Part shown: piece after piece, positions 43,601 to 54,700 of the stretch
Position numbering within the stretch: position 1 is the first letter of the stretch
Layout: each line of letters begins with the position of its first letter
Assembly: GCA_024336345.1 (NCBI GenBank)
Contig: JANFOG010000010.1
Coordinates: forward strand, 310,001-374,000
Direction of reading: 5' to 3'
Length of the DNA stretch: 64,000 bases
Source of the DNA: Mariannaea sp. PMI_226
Lineage: Eukaryota > Ascomycota > Sordariomycetes > Hypocreales > Nectriaceae
Made by a program: the position numbers and the translations under genes
Notes under the pieces: model-generated
The model's input: the letters and a program-made list of their open reading frames with translations, nothing else
What the model was told of the DNA's origin: nothing
Databases searched by the model: none

Positions 43601-46600
43601 GTTTAGTATTTAGCATGCTTTGCATGCCAGGATACATGGTTTATGTCGTAGGGAAGTGGTGTAGGTTTAAGCTCGTAGAAGAGCAAGCTTTCATTCAGTT
43701 TCTTCTGCCAATACTACTACTATAACTAATTATAGGTCTACCGGTCGGGCAAGTTCCGAGTTTATGAATTTATGAGCCTGTCTCTCTAGGTTTGTTAGTA
43801 GTGGAGTGTATTATTGTAACGAGGGAAAGCATAATAATGGGCTTGCGCCTATGGTTTATGTAGGCGGGAAATAGAATTGAGTGTATTCGTGACAGCTCGA
43901 TTCCTGCCAGACTTTTGGCCTCGATTGGTGAGTGATTGGTCCATTCTCAAGTTGGAACTGCCTTCTCCCACGTCACAATTACAGGTTGAAAATAGGGCGA
44001 TAAGTGTGACTATCTCATTCAATGATAAAGAGAAAAGGGTCGACACATAGGTAGGAAGCACCATTGCTACAACAGGGTTTACAGAACGGAATTCTTGGAA
44101 AGAAAGCTAAAAGCCTTTGTGGAAATTTTGAATTTCGATATTGGAACGTTACCCGCCACTTCATGCAAGTTGAGTCGCATCGCCAATTTGCTGTTGAAAG
44201 CATACTTGAACAGCTGGGTGTTCACTCTACATTCACGTCGGCAGACTTGTTTCTAGACGTCTTGTTTCACGCACTGACGCATTGGCGTCTGTTCATCAGA
44301 GCTGACTTGGATGGAATTCTTTCCTTTGCGCAACTTGATTGAACTGTCGGGATCTCCGCGTTTCTTGAGCTCACTGGCAACAAATGTACGTGTGTGTGGC
44401 TTGCATGCCCTCAGCTGAAGTGCATCCCCGTTCTAGCCCAACGTCCACAATAATTGGCCGTCGTGGCACTGCACCTCCATGGAGGCACTCCAAAATTCCA
44501 CAGGGTGTTGGGAGGTAAACTTTCTTGTCTTCTCAGGCCAAGAAAGCTCGTCTTCTCCGGAGCAAGAGGTGGGGGTTTGATGCATCCAAGTTTACAGTCG
44601 CATGCAATACTACTCGAATGCTTAGGAATTTGTCTCGTTCAGTGACGAATGACGATGCTGCTCTACTAGGGTTGCTTGGTCTCAAAACCGGCCGAGAATG
44701 GGAGAGATGCCACACGAGAAGAAGAGGGAGTGTGGGGAAAAGAGCTACCAGAATCATTGTTTAACCCAGCTTCGATTCGTGAACCAAACATGAGGAGCAG
44801 TTTGAAATGGGTGTGAAGTCTACCTCGGACGCAGCGCGCCTACCAGGCCGAAGCATGCTTCCACATACCATACAGTAAGCCACCACAACCAAGAGGTATA
44901 TATCACTTTGACTTTGGTGGGGGAGGGGGAAAAGGGGGGGGCAAGTCTTGTGATTGTTGGTTGGTAGTAGCCAACGTCGCGGAGGTAGGCTACTCGATGA
45001 GAAAGTGTCCATCTCCTTGGATTAGGCACAATTCAGTAGTCCAATCAATTCCAATGCATGCGGCTACCATCCATTTCCCATTCTTCGATGTCTTTGCTCG
45101 CAGTCGTGATAGCTTCACCTAGTACGTAAAAAGTGGTTCGCCCAGACGGATGCATATGACTGGAGAAGCTCACTCACTAGTCCCGTTGTCCACCTTTCTA
45201 AAGAACAAGCGCGGATCCGTCGCAAAACTACACATTAGGGCTGCGGCTCGTGTCGTTGCAGCGGGACGGCACATGGGCCGCCCGAGGGCGATGATTACCT
45301 ATGTTTCTTGTCCTCCTGGCCTTCTTCCTCTTTTCTTCTTTTCTGCTTCTTCTCCGCTTCTTCTCAGCTTGCGCGTTGCCGGAGACTTGGGTCTCCTCTT
45401 GGGGCTGAGACACCTTTTTTGTCAAATCTGACAAATGTTTGCGCGCACCATCCTCGACCTTCTTCCCCCGCTTCCCCAGCTGGCCTCAGCCTTGCGCTGC
45501 AGCTTGTCCGAGTCCAGACCATTGTCCGGAGGGGAGTACGGGGTGTGGTGGCTTATCAACCGGCGGGCGTTATCGTCTCCGGGAGGCCCAAGGCTCGCGG
45601 GTGGTCATGCGAACCACACCCTTCATAGGCGAGATTGTCTTGGTACGGTATGTGATTGGGTCAAGGCCGAAGAGAAGGGAGGGAGAGAAAATGGAGCCGT
45701 CATTTTGGTTCACAAGCTTTGCTACTGCATATACGGATTGACAGAGCAATCAAGTACTCAAATATCGTAGTACATGTAATTAATCTGTAGATCCTGTACT
45801 TGCCAATGGGGTATCCTGCAAGTAACAAATAGCTTGCGAATGGTCTTATGGCGTTCGGATAACCAAGTGGGCTGCCGCTGATGGTCTCGGGACTTTGTCG
45901 TCTCTTCCTGGGCATGACAGATGACGAGGCTCCCAAGATAGGAAATCCCCCGTTACCAAGTTTACAAGGGACTGGGGCTGTAAGACAATTGAGAATGAGC
46001 AATCTTCACCATCAAGTACCTACCTATCTTACGTATCGTGTTTCTTTTTTTTGTATAGTCTTTTCTTTTTTCTTTTCTTGGAGAGAATCCTGGGCAGAAA
46101 TGACGACATTTTACAAAGAAAATCCGCTTGGATGATCACATTTCTTCTTTTCCTTCCGCTTCGCATCCCCGCGTCTCCCCGGTTCTGTCAGACACGACAC
46201 GACGCTATTATTGCAACTCAGTGGCTCAGACATCAACAAATACGTAGGTAGACAGATAATGGACTGGCCAACACGACTTTGGACCAAGACCGAGGTCGTC
46301 CTTGGCATGATTAGAATCGCCAACTGAAATTTTGGCTAACCGTTTTTCGTCCGGAGCTCTTTGTCCCACGAGATGGAGTCGAATCTAAGGGGCAGAGACA
46401 AAGCTGCAAGGCACCATGCATCCCATCCCATGGTGTTTGTAGGGATTTCTGAAAGAGCGGGTTTGAAATGACCTTTCTTTCATCCACGGGCCGGCCGGTG
46501 CTGACAGGTTTGTAGGCACAGTCAGATGGTTCATCGTGTGCCATCGTGAGGGTGTGAAATGTCTCACTTGTGCCCTTCAGACGGTCAGCCCGCCACCGCC

Positions 46601-47774
46601 TGGTGCCCGCACACCCATCACCATCTTTGTGGGTGATCTTGCATTGATAGGCGTGATAGGCGTGATAGGCGTGATAGACACCATGGATGCGATGGGCGTC
46701 GTGGTCCTCGCTTTTCTTTTTGTTCTTTTTTTTTCCCTTCCTCTGTTGGATCCGTCGGCGGCACTCTTGTCCCACCAGCATGGTACTACTGTTACTGGCC
46801 AGTCTTGTCGAGATCCTGCATGCATCCCACCAGAACCTAGCTTGCCTTGCCTTTACCTTGCCTTGCCAGCCAGCCTGCCTACCATGGTCGTGACTAGTTC
46901 CCCCCGCCATTCCCTCTTTCAGTCAACGACATCGTCTCCAACCCACACCCTCCCTTCTCTCCCTCTTTCCACCTTATTCAGCCCAATTCGATAATCTTCT
47001 CCAAGCTCAACATCTAAACTCCCCAAGTCACCAAGCCTATCCTATTTCCAGTATGCCGGCCTCTCCCGAACCACTCATCTAGTCCAGCCTGGTTTCTGTC
47101 ACTGCGGACCCGTGGCGCCCTCGCCGGAGGCTCATAGGCTCACACGCCCTCCACACGCCTTCACGTGCGGCAGCCCAACAGGGGGCATGGGCGGCCCCTC
47201 CACTAAACATTTCCATGGCCACCATCTTCGGCTTCACTCCCACAAGGGGGGGTTGTTCCAGCCCAGTAATGGCAGCCTGCTCTCTATCATTCAGGTTGGG
47301 AGGGTGTCAAGTGTCTTGAAAGTGTGGTAGGACCCCTTCTGCCTGTGTCCCCAAGAGGCGCGATTAGTCACTGTTCTGGGAGGTTGCGCATAGGGCTATA
47401 TATTTCAACCAAGCTTCCTCCATCTCGGGGGCACCCAAAACCAGAAACTAGCCCTGCCTTGGTTGTTCTTTGATCATCTATGTGCAAGGTGTCCTCCTGT
47501 GAATAACTCCAAAGCTGTGATCACATCGAGGCTGAAAGACTCATTGTTTGCGCCGGCTTAGCCGGTGGTGTGTCTTTTCTTTTTTTTCACTCTCTTTCCT
47601 TTTAGCTCTCATTCTATCACTTCGGTGAGAAGATCTCGACCACCTTACCACTTACACGCTGGTTATATGGTCATACCTCTCACCTTGGTCAAAGACGAGA
47701 TCGTCCCATAACACCTCAACATTTGTGCTTCTCATCACAAATCTTCCCAAGTAATAATATCATCCATAGACACC
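40683..47774. other. Large gene-free stretch, 7.1 kb
   Basis: No gene is supported. It contains the 3' region of the previous gene, an AT-rich part at about 42400-43850 with the MITE-like element listed separately, a 9-nt tandem repeat at about 46645-46677 (unit TGATAGGCG, 3-4 copies), and CT-rich tracts before 47775 that fit a promoter and leader. Confidence 0.45.
42540..42813. mobile_element. MITE-like element, 274 bp, TA-flanked
   Basis: Perfect 26-bp terminal inverted repeats begin TCCCTTTCGCTGTGCTAAGG at 42540 and end with its complement at 42813. Each end is flanked by TA (42538-42539 and 42814-42815), the target duplication used by Tc1/mariner-type transposases. The interior has no coding capacity. 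The perfect repeats suggest it is young or has escaped mutation. Confidence 0.7.
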
Positions 47775-48521
47775 ATGTCGACTGGATCTGGGGTATGGTC
47801 GGCTCGAGACTCATGGCCACCTACCCAGGTGCGCCTCAAGCCTACCGTGCCTACCAAGGAAAACCGTCTCCCATCCCTTGACAACATTGACGACGACCCT
47901 CTCACCTATTTTCTCACTCCAGCCCCAGAAATCGACGACGATTTGGATGAGGATATGATGGACTATGATGCGGGTATCGAGGATAACAGCCGGCCCCGCG
48001 AGATCGTCCGGAGCGTCAGCCCCTCCACTCTAGACGGTCTCCGCAAGCCCGGTCTCCGCCCCATCTCTCCGGACACCGGGTCCGATATCACGGCCGACGA
48101 CGATGAGGACGACGATGAGGACTACATCCGTGGCAAGGACTCTCTTCTCTCTGTCCATGATGTTTTCGGCACGAGCCCTCGGCCCAAGACACCTGCCTTT
48201 GGATGTTCAACCAATGGTCGCTCGTCCTCCCCTTCGTCCTCGTCGGCACAGCTTCGTGGGAGAACCCGAGCTCATCACGGCCCGACTCGGAACATGGTGC
48301 TGCGGCGTCGCACAGGACTCATCTGGCGAGAGCCAAGCCCCGATGTGTGGTCGATTGAGGAGGAGACAGAGGAGGAATTGATGAGCGACATGGGCAGCAG
48401 TGTGGCAGCCCGCAGTGATGTCGGCGATGGAAATGGGGAGGCTAATGGAGCAAGGAAGTCTGCAAAGCCCAAGAAGAGGGTTCGTTTCGTACTGCCCGCC
48501 ACGACACATCATCAGGCATGA
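47775..48521 (+). CDS. Small acidic protein with RVxF-like motif, function unknown
   Basis: One exon encodes 248 residues; the ATG at 47775 follows ACACC. The first 130 residues are strongly acidic (DDDLDEDMMDYDAG, then ADDDEDDDEDY). A Ser-rich linker is followed by RRRTGLIWREPSPDVW. The C-terminus carries AKPKKRVRFVLP: residues 235-238 read RVRF with basic residues before it, a good match to the RVxF docking motif for the PP1 phosphatase catalytic subunit. No enzyme domain or membrane segment is visible. A PP1-binding regulator is a reasonable hypothesis, but such short motifs occur by chance. Confidence 0.65.
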   Translation: MSTGSGVWSARDSWPPTQVRLKPTVPTKENRLPSLDNIDDDPLTYFLTPAPEIDDDLDEDMMDYDAGIEDNSRPREIVRSVSPSTLDGLRKPGLRPISPDTGSDITADDDEDDDEDYIRGKDSLLSVHDVFGTSPRPKTPAFGCSTNGRSSSPSSSSAQLRGRTRAHHGPTRNMVLRRRTGLIWREPSPDVWSIEEETEEELMSDMGSSVAARSDVGDGNGEANGARKSAKPKKRVRFVLPATTHHQA

Positions 48522-51500
48522 AGAGGATGTTTAAGTACCTTCTCAAGTCGGGGTCGGGAGCTCAGGCTACATATTGCATCGGACCGGAGTTTTTGGTATT
48601 TTTTTTCTTTCCCTTCTTCTCTCCTCGTCTCGTATAGCATACTCTTGGGAGTTTGGGTTTTTTTTCTTCTTCTCCATCTGCACAAGGTTCCATGATCACT
48701 CATGGCCCGGCCGTTTGGATGCAGATGGAATACGAGTTACATAATCTGGCTGGCCCTTTAGGAGGTTTTTTGTGTTCTACAGGTTCTTGTTGGTTTCTTC
48801 TTGCATGTTGGCTTCGGACGGTAAACGAAGAGCCAAATTGTTCAGTTGGCATTTTTCCTTACTTTCTCTCTATTGGTTATATTCCTTCAGGAGCAATCCG
48901 CCTTGTACCTCTTTAATATGAGGGTTATTATTATATACGCATTTCAGTTTTTTATCACTTATTATATCAGCCCTTTAACTACTACCACGTAATGATGGTT
49001 TCGCTCAAAAGGATTTATTACATCCACATTGAGCACTTGGCGCTTGGTTGTCATGGTGATTCCATCTCCTCAATCACGCTAAGCCTCATCCCCATGATAG
49101 TGTAGGGTAAGCCGGGGTCGCATGAAGGGCTCGTTTCAAAAAGGCTCTGCTTCGTGGCAATACATATTAATATTGCAGATTGATGCAGTGAATCTGGTTG
49201 TTTGCTAATGTAACGTCATTTCGTCAGTCGATCCAGTTGAGTGGGATGTACACTTGAGGAAATTATCAAACCGGGTTCAGGTTCATCCTAAGGATATTTT
49301 GGACTGCAACCTGCACAGGTATTTCAGATATGATCCGTGACAAACCCGTGAGTGGACCCTGTACCAATCCTGCCAACGTACTGTAATACTGTTCGGTCAA
49401 TCTTGGGAGACCATGTTGTGGTGGGACAGTGTTCGTTTGCATACTGAAGTTTCGACGTGACCCAAACGTAACTCTTAGTTATTACTTGTCTCGCACACTA
49501 TGATTTCCGCATACGAGCCAATTTAATTTTCTAGTTCACCATACACATTTATTTGATTTAATTGAGGCCAGTCAATGTGCATGGAGCCTTTTGGCCAATA
49601 TGTGTCACTTGGGCCGCTCTCGTTGGGCATTTTGGAGGTATCTGACAATCGGTCAAGCATGTACCTCGTATGGCAAGTGTCTGGGGAAATCCGTTGGTTT
49701 TGAGACATGCTCTTAAATATCAATCTATTACCAGCGAGAGGGAAGTTTTCGTCCTAACTTCGCACAGATAACAGACGATCTGACCGCTTTATGAGTGGGA
49801 AGGTGGTCGGGTGGCAATTAACGTGGGCTACCTTAGGGCCTTCGGGGCTTGGGACCACCGAGACAAATCAACATCATGATTTTCCCTGTTTTTGATCGGT
49901 TGCGCGTCAAGGATTAGGGTTACTGTCAGCAACTGGAACAGGGCCTTCAGCAGAGGTGAGACACAGAGAAATCCAGAGGGGGGAGACATGAAAATCCCAG
50001 GAGATAAGGCCACACCAGTTCTTGCTTTGTATTTTCCCACTTGCACTGTTGCGTAAAGATGGAGCTGTTGCAGATAAAACCTCGGAGGAGGTTAGACTGC
50101 GGTGGTGACGCTGCAAATGTCATCGCGTTCGTATGAAGAGGTCAGTAGAGTCGCGAGTGTGAAACATCACACAACTAGCTGAGAATACGGGTGTGTCAAA
50201 GGATTTGATTTGACGGGGGATTAGATATCTGCTGCAGCTGATATGCATAGCATCTTGCGCAGATCACGCCAACCTCTATGATGGTGTAGACTAAAGTTAC
50301 TTGTTAGAAGAAAATAGTAAAGGTAATAGACATAGTATGCAAGTAGTGAAGGAAGTACCGTGTATTTGGCTGTGCCGCAGAGGTACGTTGGTATCACGCC
50401 TTAGTCTGAGACAGGCATTCCTCTGTATCATGGGATCGGGAGCTCAGTCTTGGCAAGTTGGGGTCAGTTGTGATGTGATGGAGCTACTATGTGTGTGCTA
50501 CTGTACGTATTACTATATATGTATGTACTGCCAACATATCAAGGTGTGGCCCAGCGGAGCGGGGCGGAGCCGGGGGGAGCCTTTACTGCTTTAAAAGGTC
50601 CACTGACGTCCCGAAAGATCCTTGTTCTGCTGGAAACATGCTCTTTGTGAAGCTGGGTGCATCTTGTTGAGGGTGGCCTTGACCTGCTGAAGGACGCCAC
50701 GGCTGACGTTTGAATGCACGCCGAGGACGAGGGAGGACTTGATAGGTGGGCTGGCATGATCGGAACGGCACTGGCGGGAGTTGAGTGGCTTGTGGTGGAG
50801 GAAGTTGGTGGGGTGTTGCCGTTGTGGGGCCGGTATCACCCTCTATCGAAGAGGTACTGTACCTCACTCCATACATAGCGCAGCGAGCAAAGCCCTGTAC
50901 GTAGTTACCCGCTATACGTACCTCTGTATACTCCGTCATGTCTGGACTTGGTCAAGGGCTTCTACCCATTGTTTACACTCTGTCTGAATGAGCTCTGCCG
51001 TCGTCAGTCCTTGACGAAGGAGGTGGAGGGGCCTACCAAGAACTGGGTGCAGCAGCCTCATGAGTGCTTGTGGGTCGTAATTATTGGCTACAGGTACTTT
51101 GCCCGTCTCCAGAGCGGCAACCACCAGCAACAACAATGCCCAAGGAAAAAAAAAACACGGCACCAGCAGCACCTGCCCGACGCCCACCAACCCCAGACAG
51201 CCAAGGAAAGTGGTGTTTTGGGTGCTTTGAGTGTTTGGGTCATTGTTCCCACCTTGGTTGAGTGCATTCGCACCGCTTCTCTCCCACTTCTGCTTCGCAC
51301 TCCCTTTCTTGCTTGATAATTACCAATTTCTAGTCCTTCATTCTTGTTATATTCTTTTCCCTAGACGCGTGTTATGCGTCCATTGATTCTATTGCGGACG
51401 TTGTCATTTTCGTACCGCCACCTTCTTTCCAGTGTACACTCTTGATCTTTGTTGTTTTCCTCCCCCCTGTTTGAAGCTCCCCAAACAAAACAAGCCTTGG

Positions 51501-51703
51501 TGTTGATCCTCGCAACACATACCGGAGCTCCAACCAAGCTTGAATGGCACCGAACTGAGCGCTACAACACTGTTCAGAGCTCCATTCATAATGAGGTGTA
51601 TCTAAAGGTACTAAGCTCAGTCTAGCAAACATCTTGTTGTTGTTTGAACCCTCCCCCATTGCTCGAGCTATCGCATGCTGACCTTTGTTGCCCAGTCGGC
51701 ACC
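48522..51703. other. Intergenic, 3.2 kb
   Basis: It contains the 3' end of the small acidic gene and the promoter and leader of the large DH-domain gene, with T/C-rich sequence at about 51320-51360. A Pro-rich minus-strand frame at 50583-50939 (118 codons) has an ATG but no recognisable features. I do not call it a gene. Confidence 0.45.
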
Positions 51704-54700
51704 ATGTCTTCACCAAACCCTCCCTCCGAAGACGAGGGGCCGCCAGAAGCTACACCTCCCGAATCTCCTGAGACGCCCGAAATCTCACCCACGTCGGCTG
51801 TAGACTCAAAGAACAAGCAGAATGCCACCGACAACGTCACACCCAGGCCCGTCCCAGCGGCTGGTCGACCTCGAGCCAAAACAGCACCCAAAAAACCTGA
51901 GCCTTCTCTTCTACATGATTTTCTCAAGGGTCGCCCAACCCCTGCACGGGTTGCCGCCGATCGTAAAAGGAGGATGAGTCTCGAGACTGTCAAGGCCGAA
52001 TTGCGACACGAGATGAAGCAGAGTGCTGTCAGACGCATTCAACCACCGGGAGGCGTCAAAGATCGTGTCAAAAAATGGCAGAAGGCTAATGCTGCCGCGG
52101 CCGCGAAGGGGACGCCAGAGGATGCTGCGACAGAACCCACCGAAGTTGCATTCCAGGGCGACGACTATCAGAGCGTCACCGAAGAGGATCGGATGCGGGT
52201 GAAGAAAGGGATCAAGATCAGACCAGCGGTGAAACCAGTCAATCAGTCCAAGCAGGAATTGGAAGCTAAAGACGGGATGCCCCCGGATGCACCGGCCGGG
52301 CCTCCGCCAAAGAAAAGGGTTATTAGTGATGAGCACTGGCGCAAGAACCGCCCTCGGCGGGTTTCGAAGAATTTCAAGAGCCCAGGCCCGGCTCCCCTTC
52401 CAAAAGATTTCACTATCAAGAACTCAGCCAATCCCACAGTATCCAGCAAGGTCAAGGCATGGGCAGAAAGAGTTGAGGTTCCGGAGACGCCACCTCCCCG
52501 AAGCCATAGATATCCCAGATCTGTAGGCTCTAAAGGATGGACAGACACCGAAAGCGAGATATTCAGTGAAACAGGAGACACAGCTAGCGACTTTGCTCCC
52601 AGTAATGTTACTAGTCGGGTTACTCATCGATCGGCAAAGTCTGTATCAGCAGCAGATGACGGCATTCGCGTCAAGCCCCTTAGACCGTCAAAGCTGGATG
52701 ATGATGGTATCCGCATCAAGCCGTTAAGAACACCAAAGCGAAATGATGATGGCATCCGCGTCACTCCAATAAAAACGCCTGGAGTGGATGATGATGGCAT
52801 CAGGGTGCGGCCTCTTAGCGAGGTTTCCTCCGATGCAACCGCATCTCGTCCTGGATCTATTCGAACCGCTCGCCTACGATTGAAGTCTACTCACAGCTCG
52901 CGCCGTTCGAGTCCTCGGTCCGAAAGAACCAGAATGACGGAGGAAACTGCTAAAAATGATACGAAAGAAACAATTGACGTTAGTGAGACCAAAGCGAATC
53001 TGCCAAAGTCGATCAATAGGTCATCTGGCAAGGATGAGATAACTGAGGAGGAACCAATGGTGGACACACCTACTAAGCAGCGGAATGTCTCTGGTAACAA
53101 GAAAAACCAGCGACCAAAGGGCCAACGTCTCGGATTAAAGAAAAAGGAACAAGAATCCTCGCCTGCTGACGAGACAAGCGAGGAATACTCCAATCTCTAC
53201 CCCTTAGACCAATCCGACCTATCATCCAGCATCCTGGACAAGTCCATTGCGGATATTTCGGGCGAAATTCCTTTTGGAAACTCTGCGTTTAGCGAACTTG
53301 ACCTCCCAATTCGGGGCGGCCCTCCTCGCAGTCGCCCTAAACAACCGAAGGTCGATCGAAACACCAGCTTCAAGGGCATGAGCGTATTCAAGAAAGTGAT
53401 GGAAGAGGGCAAGAAAATAATTCATGATTTGAACGAGCCTCCAAGAGGTGCTGTACCGAACAACCCCCCAAGTATAGAAAAGTGGCTGGACAATACCTTG
53501 GAGATAAACAATACCACGGACCCGTTTGTTGAGACGCCGAAGAAGGAGCCCGCAACACCCACCCCCAAGAAGATCTCTCCTGAGCCAGAGCCAGAAACCA
53601 GCCCTGAGACTGTTACGACAGAGAAGAAGCCACGACGAAAACCGAGTCGCGCACAGAGAAGACGATCAAGCCAGAAGCTTGGTCAGTCTGAGACTGAGAA
53701 ATCGCCCGAGTCTGCTAAACAACCTACGCCAAAGCTAGAACAGAAACCAGAAGGAAATCCAGAGCCGAAAGCAGAGCTCAAGGTTGATACTGGAATGGAA
53801 AGAACCCCAGAGACCAAAAAAGAGACTGGCAAGAACAAGACCAAGTCTCCCCATTCTGGAGGATTGAAGAGGAGTCGGGCAACCCGAACCATTTCCTCTC
53901 CTGTTAAGCCTGGAGTAAAACAACAATTTTTGGGCATGCTCAAGGAAGCTTTCCAGGGCGAGTCTGGCAACCAATTGCCCACCCCGAAGGTCTACCAAAG
54001 TCGAGAGGAGAGGACATATGGAGATGAAGAGACTGAGCTCACATATGACTCGAGATATGATGATTCGAGATATGAGGACTCTAGATATGACGATTCCAGA
54101 TATGATGATTCTAGATATGGCGATTCCAGGTACACCAACTCGAGATATGATGATGAGTGGACTAACTCCCATGATGGAACCACAGAGGATTGGGAAGACT
54201 CAGACCTATCCAGAACGAAGACTTCGAAGGGCTCGAGGCCTCTCTCCCCAGAAGAAAAAGAGAACCGGCCTCTGTTCAACAGCCAGATTGATCCTCGCAT
54301 GATGCCCGGCCCTAGGCTTAGACCACCAACCAACGGGCATCACGAGCTCTCGACTATTCTTTCCGAGGAGGGCTCTAGCGCAGTAGGGTCAGACACAATT
54401 TCCGAGCTCTCTCATTCAACTGTAACCCAGTCTACGAATTTTACCGAGGACAATCAATCATCAAAACGAAATCAAGTCCCTGGTCTAAAGAGACGTCTCA
54501 CCCGACATTCCGATCTTGTCTCCGTTCTGTCATTACCGGACGACAAGCATGTTCCGACTGCTATGAAGGGCATCAGGTCTCGACCTAGTTTGCGCAAGAA
54601 TCGAGGCGGGCCCTACGACGTTACCAATGAAGATCTTCTTAGAGAATTTGTCGAGGATGAGAACATGTATAACCGCGAGCTCAAGACCCTAGTTGATGGC

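Noticed and set aside
46311..46910. 199-codon minus-strand frame
   Set aside because: It runs through a 9-nt tandem repeat (AYHAYH) and Lys-rich low complexity and starts in random-looking sequence; no gene features.
50583..50939. 118-codon Pro-rich minus-strand frame with an ATG
   Set aside because: Overlapping frames of similar length on the same strand, no domain, and no sign of conserved composition; left as intergenic.
51644..51703. N-terminal extension of the DH protein
   Set aside because: It starts with TTG; the ATG at 51704 has a good initiation context and is in frame.
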